Position numbers and translations under genes: made by a program. A DNA stretch of 64,000 nt from Asticcacaulis taihuensis (GTDB taxonomy: Bacteria; Pseudomonadota; Alphaproteobacteria; Caulobacterales; Caulobacteraceae), in contig NZ_FMTS01000008.1 of NCBI RefSeq assembly GCF_900100255.1, positions 1-64,000 of the forward strand. Direction: 5' to 3'. This document shows, piece by piece, positions 17,523 through 26,563 of the stretch (positions are counted from its first letter, which is position 1; each line of letters opens with the position of its first letter). The notes beneath the pieces are model-generated. The model made no database searches. It was not told the DNA's origin and saw only the letters and a list, made by a program, of their open reading frames with translations.

Positions 17523-18923
17523 CTATTGGCGGCCCATGTTTCGGTCGGCCCAGGTGATGAAGCTGGCGATATTCGGCGCATCCGTATGACCACCGATATG
17601 CTGCCGCCAGGCCAGTTGGCCATCCAGCAAGTCGGTCAGGGGCGGCGGCATGACGGCGGTTTTGTAGTCATTGCCGACGCCGAGATCCTTCGCGCCGAGC
17701 AGTTTCCAGACGCGGCCCGCCGCCACGGTGGCCATATAGCTGCCCTGCTGGTCCAGCCACTTGGCGTCGCCCTGTTCGGGCACGCCGTAGGAGATAAAGA
17801 CGAGACGCGGCGCCGCCAGGGCGATCAGTTCGTGGGCATCCACCGGCAGATCGCCGGCATTGAGCGGTCCGCCATATTTGAGGAAATTGCCGGCCATCCA
17901 GTGATATTCGCCGGAACCGGTGAGGCTCTCCACCGCCTCGCCGAAATTGCGCCGGTGCGGCTTGGCACCGCCTTCGCCGGACGAGCCAATCAGCCCCATG
18001 TAAAAGCGCTGGTCGAAGGCCATGGTGACCAGCGCTGCCTTACCGTAGCGCGACACGCCCTCGATGCCGATATGGGCCTTATCCACCTCCGGCCGGGTGG
18101 TGAGATAATCGAAGACCTGACCGGCGCCCCAAGCCCAGGCGCGCAAGGCGCCCCAATCGTCCGGCTTGCGCGGCTGGCCCTTGTTGACGAGGCCGATGAT
18201 GCCTTGCGTCAGGCCCGCGCCATTATCGGCCTGATAGCTGGTCGGGTTAAGGATAACCACGCCCCAGCCATCGGCCACGAGTTGGTGAATGCGATCGAGA
18301 TTGGCGGCCTGCGCCGCGGCCAGGAAGCCCGCCATGCGCGGATCGAGGTCTTTCGGCGGGGCTGGCGGCACTTTCGGCGCCGGGAACTGGGCCGGTCCCC
18401 AGTTAAACATGACCAGCACCGGGGCAGGCGCTTTCGTCTTCGCCGGCAGAATCAGCACGGCGTCGATATCAACGCTGATCGCCGGATAAGCCGAATTATC
18501 GACATGCCCCACCAGGCGCGACGCCACAATGTCCGTGCCCTGGAGGGTTTCCGCCTCGCTCTCGGCAACACGCCAGGTCACGGCGGGCACATCGGCAGGA
18601 ACGCGGCCAACCACTTCGCGCTCAAAGGCTTCGGCAATTTCCGGCCGGCGCTTCTGCCACCAGTCATTGACCGTGGTGACCTTCTGGCCGTTGCTAAGGG
18701 TCAGGATATCCGGCCAGTCGGGATAAGGATTGGCCTTGGCTTCGTCATAATTGGCATGGTCCGGCGCCTTTTCATCGCCATTCGGACCGGGCCGCAGGGT
18801 TTGGATGCCAAGCTGGTCCATCATATTCTGATGATCCTGCTCGGTCGTTAAAGCCTGCGCCGGCGCCATTTCTGGTAGCGCTAACAAACAGAGAGCCAAA
18901 ACGACGCTGACAACCGCTTTCAT
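17523..18923 (-). CDS. CE15-type glucuronoyl esterase, exported
   Basis: This 466-residue alpha/beta-hydrolase has a Sec signal peptide (first 24 residues, ending PAQA). It matches carbohydrate esterase family 15, which cleaves the ester between lignin alcohols and 4-O-methyl-glucuronic acid on xylan. The nucleophile motif is GVSRYGKAA with Ser291 (family GxSRxGK); an acid is likely in SSGEGGA, and the histidine in GGHTDAP. Together with the GH115 alpha-glucuronidase at 35449-38244 it points to glucuronoxylan-type substrates, although it is 17 kb away and not in that operon. Confidence 0.82.
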   Translation of the reverse strand: MKAVVSVVLALCLLALPEMAPAQALTTEQDHQNMMDQLGIQTLRPGPNGDEKAPDHANYDEAKANPYPDWPDILTLSNGQKVTTVNDWWQKRRPEIAEAFEREVVGRVPADVPAVTWRVAESEAETLQGTDIVASRLVGHVDNSAYPAISVDIDAVLILPAKTKAPAPVLVMFNWGPAQFPAPKVPPAPPKDLDPRMAGFLAAAQAANLDRIHQLVADGWGVVILNPTSYQADNGAGLTQGIIGLVNKGQPRKPDDWGALRAWAWGAGQVFDYLTTRPEVDKAHIGIEGVSRYGKAALVTMAFDQRFYMGLIGSSGEGGAKPHRRNFGEAVESLTGSGEYHWMAGNFLKYGGPLNAGDLPVDAHELIALAAPRLVFISYGVPEQGDAKWLDQQGSYMATVAAGRVWKLLGAKDLGVGNDYKTAVMPPPLTDLLDGQLAWRQHIGGHTDAPNIASFITWADRNMGRQ

Positions 18924-19007
18924 GATATCCTCCGGGCAAATGACGGCGTCTTTGGCGCGCCGTCTGCCCTCACCTTTTCACAAAAGGGCCCGCAGGTGAA
19001 GACGATA

Positions 19008-19037
19008 AAGGCGGAAGATGTTCCCACCTTCCGCCTT
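19008..19037 (-). terminator. Hairpin terminator after the glycine-zipper gene
   Basis: AAGGCGGAAG (19008-19017) pairs with CTTCCGCCTT (19028-19037) around a 10-base loop. On the minus strand TTTATC follows. It starts five bases after the stop codon of the gene ending at 19042. Confidence 0.65.
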
Positions 19038-19041
19038 CCTG

Positions 19042-19824
19042 TTAGTATCCGGAGCTTGAATAGCTGCTGCTCGAATAGCTGGACGATTCCTCGTGCCAGC
19101 CGCCATCACGGTCGCGCCAGCCATAGGCGACCACCTGACCGATATGCCAGCGGCCGTCATCGTCCTGCCAGCCCACGGCGCGCGGACGGCCATAGTGCCA
19201 CTGGCCCTGATCGTCGCGCCAGCCTTCATCGGCATTGTACGGACGGCTGGAACCATATTGCGAACCGGAGTTATAGCGGTCATCGACATAAGGACGATCC
19301 GATCCGTTATTGTCGTAAGGCCGGGTCTGGTAATCGCTGTTATCGCTGTAGGGGACGGTGTTATAGCCTCTGTCGTCCGACTGGCTGTAGCGGTTCGACG
19401 GCGGATCATAATAGACGTTGTCGTAATAGCCGCTTTGCGGACGGTCGCGGAAATACAGCACCTGATAGCCATCCGGCGCCGGCGGCGGCGAATAATATTG
19501 GCCTTGGCGATAGGCGTAATAAGCACCGTTGTAACACTTCACCGACGACTTGCCGACCTGATTGCCGATTACGCCGCCGAGCACCGCGCCGCCGACCGTG
19601 CCAAGGCCGCGTTCGTGCTTCGATACCTGGCTGCCGGCCAGGCCCCCCACCACGGCGCCGATGACCGCGCCATTGGTACCTGCATTGTCCTTTTTGGCAT
19701 AACAATAGCCATCATAGGATCGTGTGTCATACTGGGCATGGGCCGCGAAGGGCGTGGCCAGGGTGGCCGCCATCAGGCCGAGCACGGCCAGCGAAGGCGC
19801 CAGATATGTCTTGTGCTGTGTCAT
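19042..19824 (-). CDS. Glycine-zipper (17 kDa surface antigen-like) envelope protein
   Basis: This 260-residue exported protein has a signal peptide (ending FAAHA), then a glycine-zipper hairpin (GAVIGAVVGGLAGSQ and GGAVLGGVIGNQVG, about residues 52-90) like the Rickettsia 17 kDa antigen/SlyB group. A long Tyr/Ser/Asp/Arg-rich low-complexity region and two WxDxxGxWHxG-like repeats follow (about residues 195-250), then a Ser/Tyr tail. It is probably inserted in or attached to the outer membrane. ATG 19824 has GGAGGAG about 10 bases upstream; longer frames are rejected since they bury the signal peptide. Confidence 0.78.
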   Translation of the reverse strand: MTQHKTYLAPSLAVLGLMAATLATPFAAHAQYDTRSYDGYCYAKKDNAGTNGAVIGAVVGGLAGSQVSKHERGLGTVGGAVLGGVIGNQVGKSSVKCYNGAYYAYRQGQYYSPPPAPDGYQVLYFRDRPQSGYYDNVYYDPPSNRYSQSDDRGYNTVPYSDNSDYQTRPYDNNGSDRPYVDDRYNSGSQYGSSRPYNADEGWRDDQGQWHYGRPRAVGWQDDDGRWHIGQVVAYGWRDRDGGWHEESSSYSSSSYSSSGY

Positions 19825-19918
19825 CTCAAGGTTCTCCTCCAGGCGCAAAGCCTTTGCCTGCCAGCCTGAACCCATAAGTATAAGTATGCAATAAGGCGCG
19901 CTTGCGGCGGGAATGAGC

Positions 19919-21205
19919 CTAATCGGCCGGTATTTCCAGCGCATTGCGGTGCAGGCCATCCTTAAGCGCCGTCTTGTCCAGTTCACCTTCCCAGCGGGAG
20001 ACGACCACGCAGGCGACGCCATTGCCGATGAAATTGGTCAGTGCCCGGCATTCGCTCATGAACTTGTCGATGCCAAGCACGATGGCCATGCCGGGCACCA
20101 GAGCCGGATTGACCACGGCCAGGGTCGCTCCCAGCGTGATGAAGCCCGCGCCGGTCACACCCGACGCGCCCTTCGAGGTCAGCACGGCCACGCCCAGCAA
20201 TGTCAGTTGCTGCATCAGGCTCAGTTCGTAACCGAGCGCCTGGGCGATAAACAGAGACGCCAGGGTCATGTAGATATTGGTGCCATCGAGATTGAACGAA
20301 TAGCCGGTCGGGATCACCAGGCCCACCACCGGCTTGGAGCAGCCGAGCGCTTCCATCTTGCGCATCAGGTTCGGCAGGGCGCTTTCGGAGGACGAGGTGC
20401 CGAGCACGATCAACAGTTCGTCCCTGATATAGGCGACGAAGCGGAAGATCGAAAAGCCACACAGCCAGGCGACGATGCCGAGGACGACCACAACGAAGAG
20501 AATGGCCGTCAGGTAAAAGGTGCCGATCAACATCAGCAGCGATCCCAGCGCCGCCGCGCCGAACTTGCCAAGCGTATAGGCCATGGCCGCGCCTGCGCCG
20601 ATCGGCGCCAGTTTCATGATCATTGTGATGATGTCGAAGATGATCTGGCTGCCCTGGTCGATCAGGTTGCGGATTTCCTGCACCGGCGGCCCGATGCGCT
20701 GGAGGGCAAAGCCGGTCAGGATGGCGACCAGCAGAACTTGCAGGATATTGCCCTCGGCAAAGCCGCTCAGGAAGGTGTCCGGGATCAGGTGCAGGAAGAA
20801 ATCGACCAGATTTTCGTGGGTTTCCGGCGCGACGTATTTGGCGACCGCCGCGGCATTGCCGGCGGCGTGCATACCGGCGCCCGGCTTGATCACATGACCG
20901 ACGATCAGGCCGATGATCAGGGCGAAGGTCGAGATAATCTCGAAATAGACGATGGCCTTGACGCCGACACGCCCCACCTGTTTGGCTTCCGCCACCTGAC
21001 CGATGCCGGAAACTACCGTGCAGAAGATCAGCACGGCAATGGTCATCTTGATCAGCTTGACGAAACCATCGCCCAGCGCCTTGACCCAGGGCTGCGCGGC
21101 CACTTCCGGCCAGATCAGGCCGATGGCGGCGCCAATGACTACGCCAAACAGCACCTGCACATAGAGATGGCGGTAAAAGGGTTTCCTTATCTTATTCTCT
21201 GGCAT
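19919..21205 (-). CDS. dctA: C4-dicarboxylate / proton (cation) symporter DctA
   Basis: This 428-residue inner-membrane transporter of the dicarboxylate/amino acid:cation symporter (DAACS) family imports succinate, fumarate and malate. Family landmarks are present: the serine-rich hairpin [11 protein letters not shown], the conserved [14 protein letters not shown] motif, and [14 protein letters not shown]. The N-terminus [13 protein letters not shown] is typical of DctA. It has its own promoter region at 21206-21259, facing away from the divergent HExxH gene. No DctBD two-component genes are seen nearby. Confidence 0.93.
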   Translation of the reverse strand: MPENKIRKPFYRHLYVQVLFGVVIGAAIGLIWPEVAAQPWVKALGDGFVKLIKMTIAVLIFCTVVSGIGQVAEAKQVGRVGVKAIVYFEIISTFALIIGLIVGHVIKPGAGMHAAGNAAAVAKYVAPETHENLVDFFLHLIPDTFLSGFAEGNILQVLLVAILTGFALQRIGPPVQEIRNLIDQGSQIIFDIITMIMKLAPIGAGAAMAYTLGKFGAAALGSLLMLIGTFYLTAILFVVVVLGIVAWLCGFSIFRFVAYIRDELLIVLGTSSSESALPNLMRKMEALGCSKPVVGLVIPTGYSFNLDGTNIYMTLASLFIAQALGYELSLMQQLTLLGVAVLTSKGASGVTGAGFITLGATLAVVNPALVPGMAIVLGIDKFMSECRALTNFIGNGVACVVVSRWEGELDKTALKDGLHRNALEIPAD

Positions 21206-21259
21206 GGCCGCCCCGTTTATTATTGGCGCACACTGTATAAGCGGTTAGGCTTCGTCACA

Positions 21260-21724
21260 ATGGTTCAAATACGCTCGCTCACTGCTGCCGAGATCAACGC
21301 CCTTCCAATGGGACTGCTGGCGGCCGTCCCCTTTGAAGCGGTCCGGCTGATCGACGGCCATCACTGGGCATCGTGGCTGGCGCGGCTGATCGGGCGCGGA
21401 CCGCAGATCGTGGTGCGCGGCCGTCGGATTTTCTGGCCACACCTGCCGGCGGATATGAGCGATAACGCGGTCGCTATGAGTCTTCTGGCCCACGAACTGG
21501 TTCATGTCTGGCAATATGAGACCGGCATGACTCTTTGGCGCTATGTGTGGCGCGAACGCGGACAGTATCATTACCGGATAGATGACCGCTCCTATACTGA
21601 TTATGGATATGAGCAGCAGGCCGCGATCATGGAGGACTGGATGCGCCTGCGCGCCGGATTGCCACCGAGATACGGCGATGTGACTATCTCAACTTTGGTA
21701 GCTATACTGCCTTTTGTGAAATAA
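21260..21724 (+). CDS. Hypothetical protein with HExxH zinc motif
   Basis: This 154-residue protein contains LLAHELVHVWQYE near residue 80, a zinc-peptidase-like HExxH site similar to those in DUF4157-type proteins. Around it are conserved-looking blocks GRRIFWPHLPADMSDN and DYGYEQQAAIMEDW. It has no signal peptide. It starts at ATG 21260, with little ribosome-site support. Whether it is a true protease is not known. The stop overlaps the start of a palindromic repeat. Confidence 0.6.
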   Translation: MVQIRSLTAAEINALPMGLLAAVPFEAVRLIDGHHWASWLARLIGRGPQIVVRGRRIFWPHLPADMSDNAVAMSLLAHELVHVWQYETGMTLWRYVWRERGQYHYRIDDRSYTDYGYEQQAAIMEDWMRLRAGLPPRYGDVTISTLVAILPFVK

Positions 21725-21881
21725 GAAACCCCACCACCACGCCTTCGGCGCGGTCCCCCTCCCCGACAAGCGGGGAGGATCAAGACGATATATAGTTCCA
21801 CTTGTGCCTCCCCGCTTGTCGGGGAGGGGGACCGCACGACGACGCGAAGCGGCTAGATGTGGTGGTGGGGGTTCTTACTTA
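21723..21881. repeat. Long inverted intergenic repeat, family B
   Basis: The left arm starts AAGAAACCCCACCACCAC and continues to GGTCCCCCTCCCCGACAAGC; the right arm is its inverted match, ending GTGGTGGTGGGGGTTCTTA. The arms are about 55 bases with a loop of about 30. The same ends occur at 16792-16866 and near 11879-11900. It directly precedes the ribosome site of the next gene. Confidence 0.7.
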
Positions 21882-21895
21882 AGGAGATGGTACAC

Positions 21896-22711
21896 TTGGA
21901 CAATTCTCCCGATCTTTGGCTCTCGAAACTGCCCGTCCTCAAGACGGACGGCAGCAAGTATGATCGCGGCCATTGCATTGTATTGGGCGGGCCTGTGGCT
22001 TCGACCGGAGCCGCGCGGCTGGCGGCGCGGGCGGCCCTGCGGATCGGTGCTGGGCTGGTCAGTGTGGCCTGTGATCCATCGAGCCTGATGGTTTATGCCA
22101 CGGCCCTCGAAGCGGTGATGACCAAGCCGGTGAAGGATGAGGCCGCCTTTGCTGCACTGATTAGCGACCCGCGTATCACATCGCTTGTTATGGGGCCGGC
22201 GGCTGGCATTAATGATCGCACCAAGGCATTTGTGCTGGCGGCTTTGCGAGCCGGCAAACCCTGCCTGCTCGATGCCGATGCCCTGACGGTTTTCAAGGAC
22301 GATCCCTCGCAGCTTTTCGATGCCATCCGCTCGCCGGTCCTGCTCACTCCGCATGAAGGCGAGTTTGCCCGTCTTTTCGGCCAGGTCACCGACCGGGCAA
22401 GCGACGCCTTACGGGCCGCGAAAACCAGCGGGGCCGTGGTGCTGCTGAAAGGCCGCGACACGGTCATCGCCGCACCGGATAGCCGCCTTGTCATCAACCG
22501 CAATGCCCCGCCAACACTTGCCACGGCCGGTTCCGGCGATATGCTGGCCGGTTTCGCTGGCGGGCTGATGGCGCAGGGCATGGAGGCTTTCGATGCTGCC
22601 TGCGCCGCCGCCTGGATACACGCCGAAGCGGCGCGCCTGTTCGGCCCCGGCCTTATCTCGGAAGACCTCAGCGAAATGGTGCCGCAAGTCCTGCGCCAGT
22701 TAACCCACTGA
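21896..22711 (+). CDS. nnrD: ADP-dependent NAD(P)H-hydrate dehydratase (YjeF C-terminal domain type)
   Basis: This protein of about 271 residues is the stand-alone dehydratase that repairs hydrated NADH/NADPH using ADP. Ribokinase-like motifs are visible: the early KYDRGHCIVLGG, the PCLLDADALTVF stretch, LTPHEGEFARL, VLLKGRDTVIA, and the catalytic GSGDMLAGF. The epimerase half (NnrE) found in many bifunctional versions is absent. AAGGAG at 21881-21886 touches ATG 21887 directly, so I prefer the in-frame TTG at 21896, 9 bases after it. The stop meets the convergent msrA stop. Confidence 0.88.
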   Translation: MDNSPDLWLSKLPVLKTDGSKYDRGHCIVLGGPVASTGAARLAARAALRIGAGLVSVACDPSSLMVYATALEAVMTKPVKDEAAFAALISDPRITSLVMGPAAGINDRTKAFVLAALRAGKPCLLDADALTVFKDDPSQLFDAIRSPVLLTPHEGEFARLFGQVTDRASDALRAAKTSGAVVLLKGRDTVIAAPDSRLVINRNAPPTLATAGSGDMLAGFAGGLMAQGMEAFDAACAAAWIHAEAARLFGPGLISEDLSEMVPQVLRQLTH

Positions 22712-23341
22712 TCAGATGGCGCAGACCGCGCCAGTGCCTTTCAGGCCGCAATAGCCCTCCGGATTTTTGGCGAGATAGCCCTGGTGATAGCCCTCGGCGA
22801 AATAGAACGGCGCCTCTGGTTCGATCTCTGTGGTTATCAGCCCCTTGCCGAGCGCATTCAGCGACTTCTGGAACGCCGCCTTGCTGCTGACGGCGGCATC
22901 ATACTGCGCCTCCGAAGTAGTGAAGATGGCCGAACGGTACTGGGTGCCGATATCGTTACCCTGGCGATAGCCCTGCGTCGGATCATGGCTTTCCCAGAAC
23001 ACTTTCAGCAATTGCTGGAAGCTGATCTTTTTCGGGTCGAAGACCACGAGCACACCTTCGGTATGACCGGTCTGGCCGGTGCAGACCTCCTTGTAGGTCG
23101 GATTGGGCGTGTAGCCACCGATATAGCCTGCGGCGGTAACATAGACGCCTTCCTGCTGCCAAAGCTTGCGCTCGACGCCCCAGAAACACCCCATGGCGAA
23201 GACGACCGTCTCCATGCCCGCCGGATAAGGCCCCTTCAGCGGCGTATGCAGCACGAAGTGAGTCTCTTCAGTCGGAATGGCTTCGCTGCGGCCCGGCAGG
23301 GCCTGGTTGGCGGAAATCATCTGGGATTTAAGGCCGAACAT
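22712..23341 (-). CDS. msrA: Peptide-methionine (S)-S-oxide reductase
   Basis: This 209-residue MsrA reduces methionine-S-sulfoxide in oxidised proteins, using thioredoxin as the usual electron source. The catalytic motif GCFWG has Cys52, and two C-terminal cysteines (Cys198 in GYCG and Cys207) are well placed as resolving residues. The [16 protein letters not shown] block is typical. It starts at ATG 23341 after AAGGAAAAC. A ~45-residue N-terminal extension before the core is common in alphaproteobacteria. Its 3-prime end abuts the convergent nnrD gene. Confidence 0.93.
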   Translation of the reverse strand: MFGLKSQMISANQALPGRSEAIPTEETHFVLHTPLKGPYPAGMETVVFAMGCFWGVERKLWQQEGVYVTAAGYIGGYTPNPTYKEVCTGQTGHTEGVLVVFDPKKISFQQLLKVFWESHDPTQGYRQGNDIGTQYRSAIFTTSEAQYDAAVSSKAAFQKSLNALGKGLITTEIEPEAPFYFAEGYHQGYLAKNPEGYCGLKGTGAVCAI

Positions 23342-23427
23342 GGTGTTTTCCTTTTTGTTGCGCCGAATATACGCGCTTGCCGCCAATATAGTTACAAAAA
23401 AAAGCGGTGGTAAGAGGCAAACTAGGC

Positions 23428-23455
23428 TTGCTCATTCGCAAAGCATGGGTATAAA
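23428..23455 (+). promoter_or_regulatory. Promoter of tRNA-Ser
   Basis: TTGCTC (23428-23433), a 16-base spacer and TATAAA (23450-23455) precede the tRNA. The bases right after the -10 element (GGCCGCC) form a GC-rich discriminator, as expected for stable-RNA promoters under growth-rate control. Confidence 0.6.
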
Positions 23456-23498
23456 GGCCGCCTTCCGCGCACCACCGACCTGGTGCGGCTTGATGGAT

Positions 23499-23588
23499 GG
23501 ACAGATGGCGGAGTGGTCGATCGCGCACGCTTGGAAAGCGTGTGTACGTGCAAGCGTACCGAGGGTTCGAATCCCTCTCTGTCCGCCA
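23499..23588 (+). tRNA. tRNA-Ser (anticodon GGA)
   Basis: A complete class II tRNA: acceptor stem GGACAGA/TCTGTCC, anticodon loop TTGGAAA with GGA at 23533-23535, a long variable arm (GTACGTGCAAGCGTAC region), T-arm GAGGG-TTCGAAT-CCCTC and encoded CCA at the 3-prime end. It decodes UCC and UCU. Its own promoter and terminator flank it. Confidence 0.96.
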
Positions 23589-23590
23589 TT

Positions 23591-23620
23591 AAAAAAGGCT
23601 CCCGCATGGGGGCCTTTTTT
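23591..23620 (+). terminator. Rho-independent terminator of tRNA-Ser
   Basis: AAAAAAGGCTCCC-GCAT-GGGGGCCTTTTTT directly follows the tRNA CCA end. The symmetric A- and T-runs let it work on both strands. Confidence 0.9.
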
Positions 23621-23738
23621 AATGGCGGAAAACGAGGTTCAGAACCGATCGGTACTGGAAAAATGCCGGGTTTTTAAACCGAGCGCAGCGATGGTTTCGG
23701 CGAAGCTTAGCGCAGCCAATCCCTCCCCCCGCAGGTCC

Positions 23739-24410
23739 TTAACCCAAATACTTTTTGAACCAGTCCGCGGCCTGATCCGCCACGCTTTCCAGGCATCCGG
23801 GCTCTTCAAACAGGTGCGTGGCGCCGGGCACGACCGACAGTTTCGACCGGGCATTCAGGCCGCGCAGGGCCTGCTCGTTCAGTTCAAGCACCTGGGGATC
23901 ATTGCCGCCGACGATCAGGAGCACCGGCGCCCTGACCTTATCGAGGAAAGCCGCCGCCAGGTCGGGCCGGCCGCCGCGCGAAACGACCGCGCCGATCCGG
24001 TCCGGCTGGCGCGCGGCCGCAATCAAAGCAGCGCCGCCGCCGGTGCTGGCGCCGAAATATCCCAGATGAAGCCCGGAAAGCGTCGGCTGCGCACCCACCC
24101 AGCGGGCAATGTCAACAAGCCGGTCGGCCAGCAGCGGTATATCGAACCGATACTGGCGGGTCCGCTGGTCGATCTCTTCCTCCCCGCTGGTCAGAAGATC
24201 GATCAGCAGGGTCGCCAGCCCCCGCCCGTTCAATGTTTTCGCCACGCGCCGGTTGCGCACGCTCCTGCGGCTTGATCCACTGCCGTGAGCGAAGACGACC
24301 AGCCCCTTCGCGCCCTCCGGAACGGTCAGGTCTCCGGCAAGCCCGATATCGCCCGCCGACACGACGACAGGGGTGGAAAGCACTTCGGCCAAATGGGTGT
24401 GCGGTATCAT
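23739..24410 (-). CDS. Dienelactone hydrolase-like alpha/beta hydrolase
   Basis: This 223-residue cytoplasmic protein has an alpha/beta-hydrolase fold. AHGSGSSRRS supplies the oxyanion region, GASTGGGAA the nucleophile Ser122, GGNDPQVLEL the acid and GATHLFEEPG the histidine. It is the third gene of an operon (phosphoribosyltransferase, erythromycin-esterase-like, this one); the upstream stop is 12 bases before ATG 24410, which has GAGG upstream. The substrate is unknown. Such hydrolases recur in this three-gene arrangement in other proteobacteria and actinobacteria (from memory). Confidence 0.82.
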   Translation of the reverse strand: MIPHTHLAEVLSTPVVVSAGDIGLAGDLTVPEGAKGLVVFAHGSGSSRRSVRNRRVAKTLNGRGLATLLIDLLTSGEEEIDQRTRQYRFDIPLLADRLVDIARWVGAQPTLSGLHLGYFGASTGGGAALIAAARQPDRIGAVVSRGGRPDLAAAFLDKVRAPVLLIVGGNDPQVLELNEQALRGLNARSKLSVVPGATHLFEEPGCLESVADQAADWFKKYLG

Positions 24411-24421
24411 GACGAATGCCC

Positions 24422-25777
24422 TCAAAAGCCGCTGGGGTAGGTTTCAAAGACCTCGCCCTCGTGCCATGGCGCCGAAGGCTCCAGGGGACGCAGGGCGTGC
24501 GTCCGGTCAAAATGGATGATGGCGTCGAACTGTTCCGGCAATTTCGAGAAGAAATAATGGCTCTGCCGTTCCGTCTCCGGCAGGTAGAGGACGCCGATGG
24601 CGCGCTGGAGCCGGCTGATGTCCAGGCGCAGGTTCAGAGCCTCGCTGCCCTTCAGCGACAGAAGAAAATTTGGCAATCCGCTGTCATGGAAGAGGGCCTC
24701 GTAGCTTTGCGGCAAGGCCCGGCGCACGGACTTGCGTTCGGCGGGACCGTCCCACCGGGACGCGGCCGTCACCTCGCCGGAACAGGTGGAGAAGCCGAGC
24801 AGAAATGCCGTCTTGCCATGGGCCTCGCGCACGAGCTGGCCGATATTGAACTCGCCGGCCGCCCCCATTTCGGTGGCCCTCGCATCCCCGACATGCGAAT
24901 TATGCGCCCAGACGACGATCTTCGCCGGCGCCCCGGTCTGCCGGTCCAGATGTTCCGTCAGGGCGTCGAGCGTTTCCGCCATGTGCCGGTCGCGCAGGTT
25001 CCACGATGAGATACGCCCGCGGAACATGGCCCGGTAATAGGTCTCGGCATCTACAACAGTCCGGGCATTGTGGTCGGCGGAGAAATAATCCTCGGCGGCG
25101 TCGAAACCGTCCGTCGCCAGATATTGCGCGGCATTCCGGCGCAGAGTGACCAGGGTGTCTATGGCGTGACGCTCACAGCTCTCGCTGATGCCAAAAGCGG
25201 TCGAATAACCGTATTGCTGCGGGTTTCGAGCCAGTTTGTGGCCGTGGTCGAAGCAGGCGTAATAGTCCCGTGCCTGGTGGGCGGCGGGCGGATCAACCTC
25301 ATCGAGATAGGTGATCACCGCCTGGATGGAGGCGTAGAGGCTGTAGAGGTCAAGGCCATAGAAACCGGCCCGCTTTTCCGCTGGCTTGCCGGCATTGTGC
25401 CCCCTCAGCCAGTCCGCGAATTCAGCGACAACCTCATTGCGCCACATCCACGCCGGGAAGCGCTTGAAATCCGACAGGGCGTCCTCAGCCGTGATGATCC
25501 TTTCGTCACCGCGCACGAAGCGATTCACCCGGTAACAATCGGGCCAGTCGCCTTCGACCGCGACGGCCGAAAAGCCATCCTGCTCTATAAGCTGCCGGGT
25601 CAGGCCGGCACGGAAACGATAAAACTCCTCGCTGCCGTGGGTCGCCTCGCCGATCAGCACAAAGCGCGCGTTCCCGATCAGGCGGCGTACGGCGTCATAA
25701 TCCCCGGAATTTCCCTTCAGGGCGATCGCCTGGCCGGCGATCAGCCGCTCCAGGTGGCGGGCGGCGTCATGAGACAT
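24422..25777 (-). CDS. Erythromycin esterase family protein
   Basis: This 451-residue protein belongs to the EreA/EreB/succinoglycan-synthesis (SuccA) superfamily. The signature IGEATHGSEEFY holds Glu44 and His47, candidates for the active site, and AVEGDWPDCYRVN plus VVWAHNSHVGDA are further family blocks. Real EreA hydrolyses macrolide lactones, but chromosomal relatives beside phosphoribosyltransferases are probably not resistance genes. In Mycobacterium the two domains are fused (Rv2030c), supporting joint function. Its start overlaps the upstream phosphoribosyltransferase by 11 bases. Confidence 0.85.
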   Translation of the reverse strand: MSHDAARHLERLIAGQAIALKGNSGDYDAVRRLIGNARFVLIGEATHGSEEFYRFRAGLTRQLIEQDGFSAVAVEGDWPDCYRVNRFVRGDERIITAEDALSDFKRFPAWMWRNEVVAEFADWLRGHNAGKPAEKRAGFYGLDLYSLYASIQAVITYLDEVDPPAAHQARDYYACFDHGHKLARNPQQYGYSTAFGISESCERHAIDTLVTLRRNAAQYLATDGFDAAEDYFSADHNARTVVDAETYYRAMFRGRISSWNLRDRHMAETLDALTEHLDRQTGAPAKIVVWAHNSHVGDARATEMGAAGEFNIGQLVREAHGKTAFLLGFSTCSGEVTAASRWDGPAERKSVRRALPQSYEALFHDSGLPNFLLSLKGSEALNLRLDISRLQRAIGVLYLPETERQSHYFFSKLPEQFDAIIHFDRTHALRPLEPSAPWHEGEVFETYPSGF

Positions 25778-26432
25778 GGGACTGCCTTTTTGTTTCCGCC
25801 GCCCGGGCCAGCAGGCTCATGACTTCGCTGTCCTGCGTCTGTCCGAAATCGGTGTAGAAGCGGCCAACACCATAGAAGGGCTCCGGCACGGCGACGCAAA
25901 CCGCCTCGTCGGCCAGACGGCCCATCATGGCGAAGGCCGAATCGGACGCCACCGGTGCGGCGGCGATAATCCAGGCCGCCCCCCGCCGGCGCGACGCCTG
26001 AATGGCCGCTTCCATGGTGGCGCCCGTCGCGCATCCGTCATCGACCAGGATGACCGTCCGGTTTTTCAGCTCCGGCGCCGGCCGCCCCTGGCGGTAGACA
26101 CGGCTGCGGCGGTCGAGTTCGGCCCGTTCGCGCGCCGCTACCGCAGCTATGGTGTGATCACCAATGCTCAGGCTGCGCACGATATCCTCATTAATGACCT
26201 CAACCCCGCCGTCGGCGATGGCGCCCATGGCCAGTTCCTCATGTCCCGGCACGCCCAGCTTGCGCACCAGCATGAGGTCGAGCGGCAGGTGCAAAAGGCG
26301 CGCGACCTCGAACGCCACGGGTACGCCACCACGCGGCAAGGCCAGGACAAGCGCATCCGGCCTGGTTAGTCTGGGCTTCAGCACGGCCGCCAATTGGCGG
26401 CCCGCCGCTTCACGATCAGGGAAACAAATCAT
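25767..26432 (-). CDS. Phosphoribosyltransferase family protein
   Basis: This 221-residue protein has the type I phosphoribosyltransferase fold. The PRPP-binding loop is VILVDDGCATGATM (residues 127-140), and ALPRGGVPVAFEVA gives the N-terminal pyrophosphate-side loop. It is first in the operon with the erythromycin-esterase-like gene (11-base overlap). ATG 26432 has CAGGAG 9 bases upstream; a longer upstream frame has no support. The base or acceptor it uses is unknown; a link to salvage or nucleotide-like metabolite repair is speculative. Confidence 0.85.
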   Translation of the reverse strand: MICFPDREAAGRQLAAVLKPRLTRPDALVLALPRGGVPVAFEVARLLHLPLDLMLVRKLGVPGHEELAMGAIADGGVEVINEDIVRSLSIGDHTIAAVAARERAELDRRSRVYRQGRPAPELKNRTVILVDDGCATGATMEAAIQASRRRGAAWIIAAAPVASDSAFAMMGRLADEAVCVAVPEPFYGVGRFYTDFGQTQDSEVMSLLARAAETKRQSHVS

Positions 26433-26563
26433 GGTCCACACTCCTGGAACAAAGCTTTCCCAGTGTGCGGAAAAACGGATCTGACGGCTTTGACCCCAAT
26501 CAAATGAGACGGCGGCGCCTTGAGGTAAAAACAGGGTCTTCAGCGGATTTACGGGCAACAGCC

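Noticed and set aside
19913-21724. 603-codon open frame on the plus strand
   Set aside because: Most of it is antisense to dctA. Only the part from 21260, with the HExxH motif, was kept as a gene.
24422-25777. Macrolide-resistance gene
   Set aside because: The protein has the erythromycin-esterase fold, but its chromosomal operon with a phosphoribosyltransferase argues for a metabolic role.
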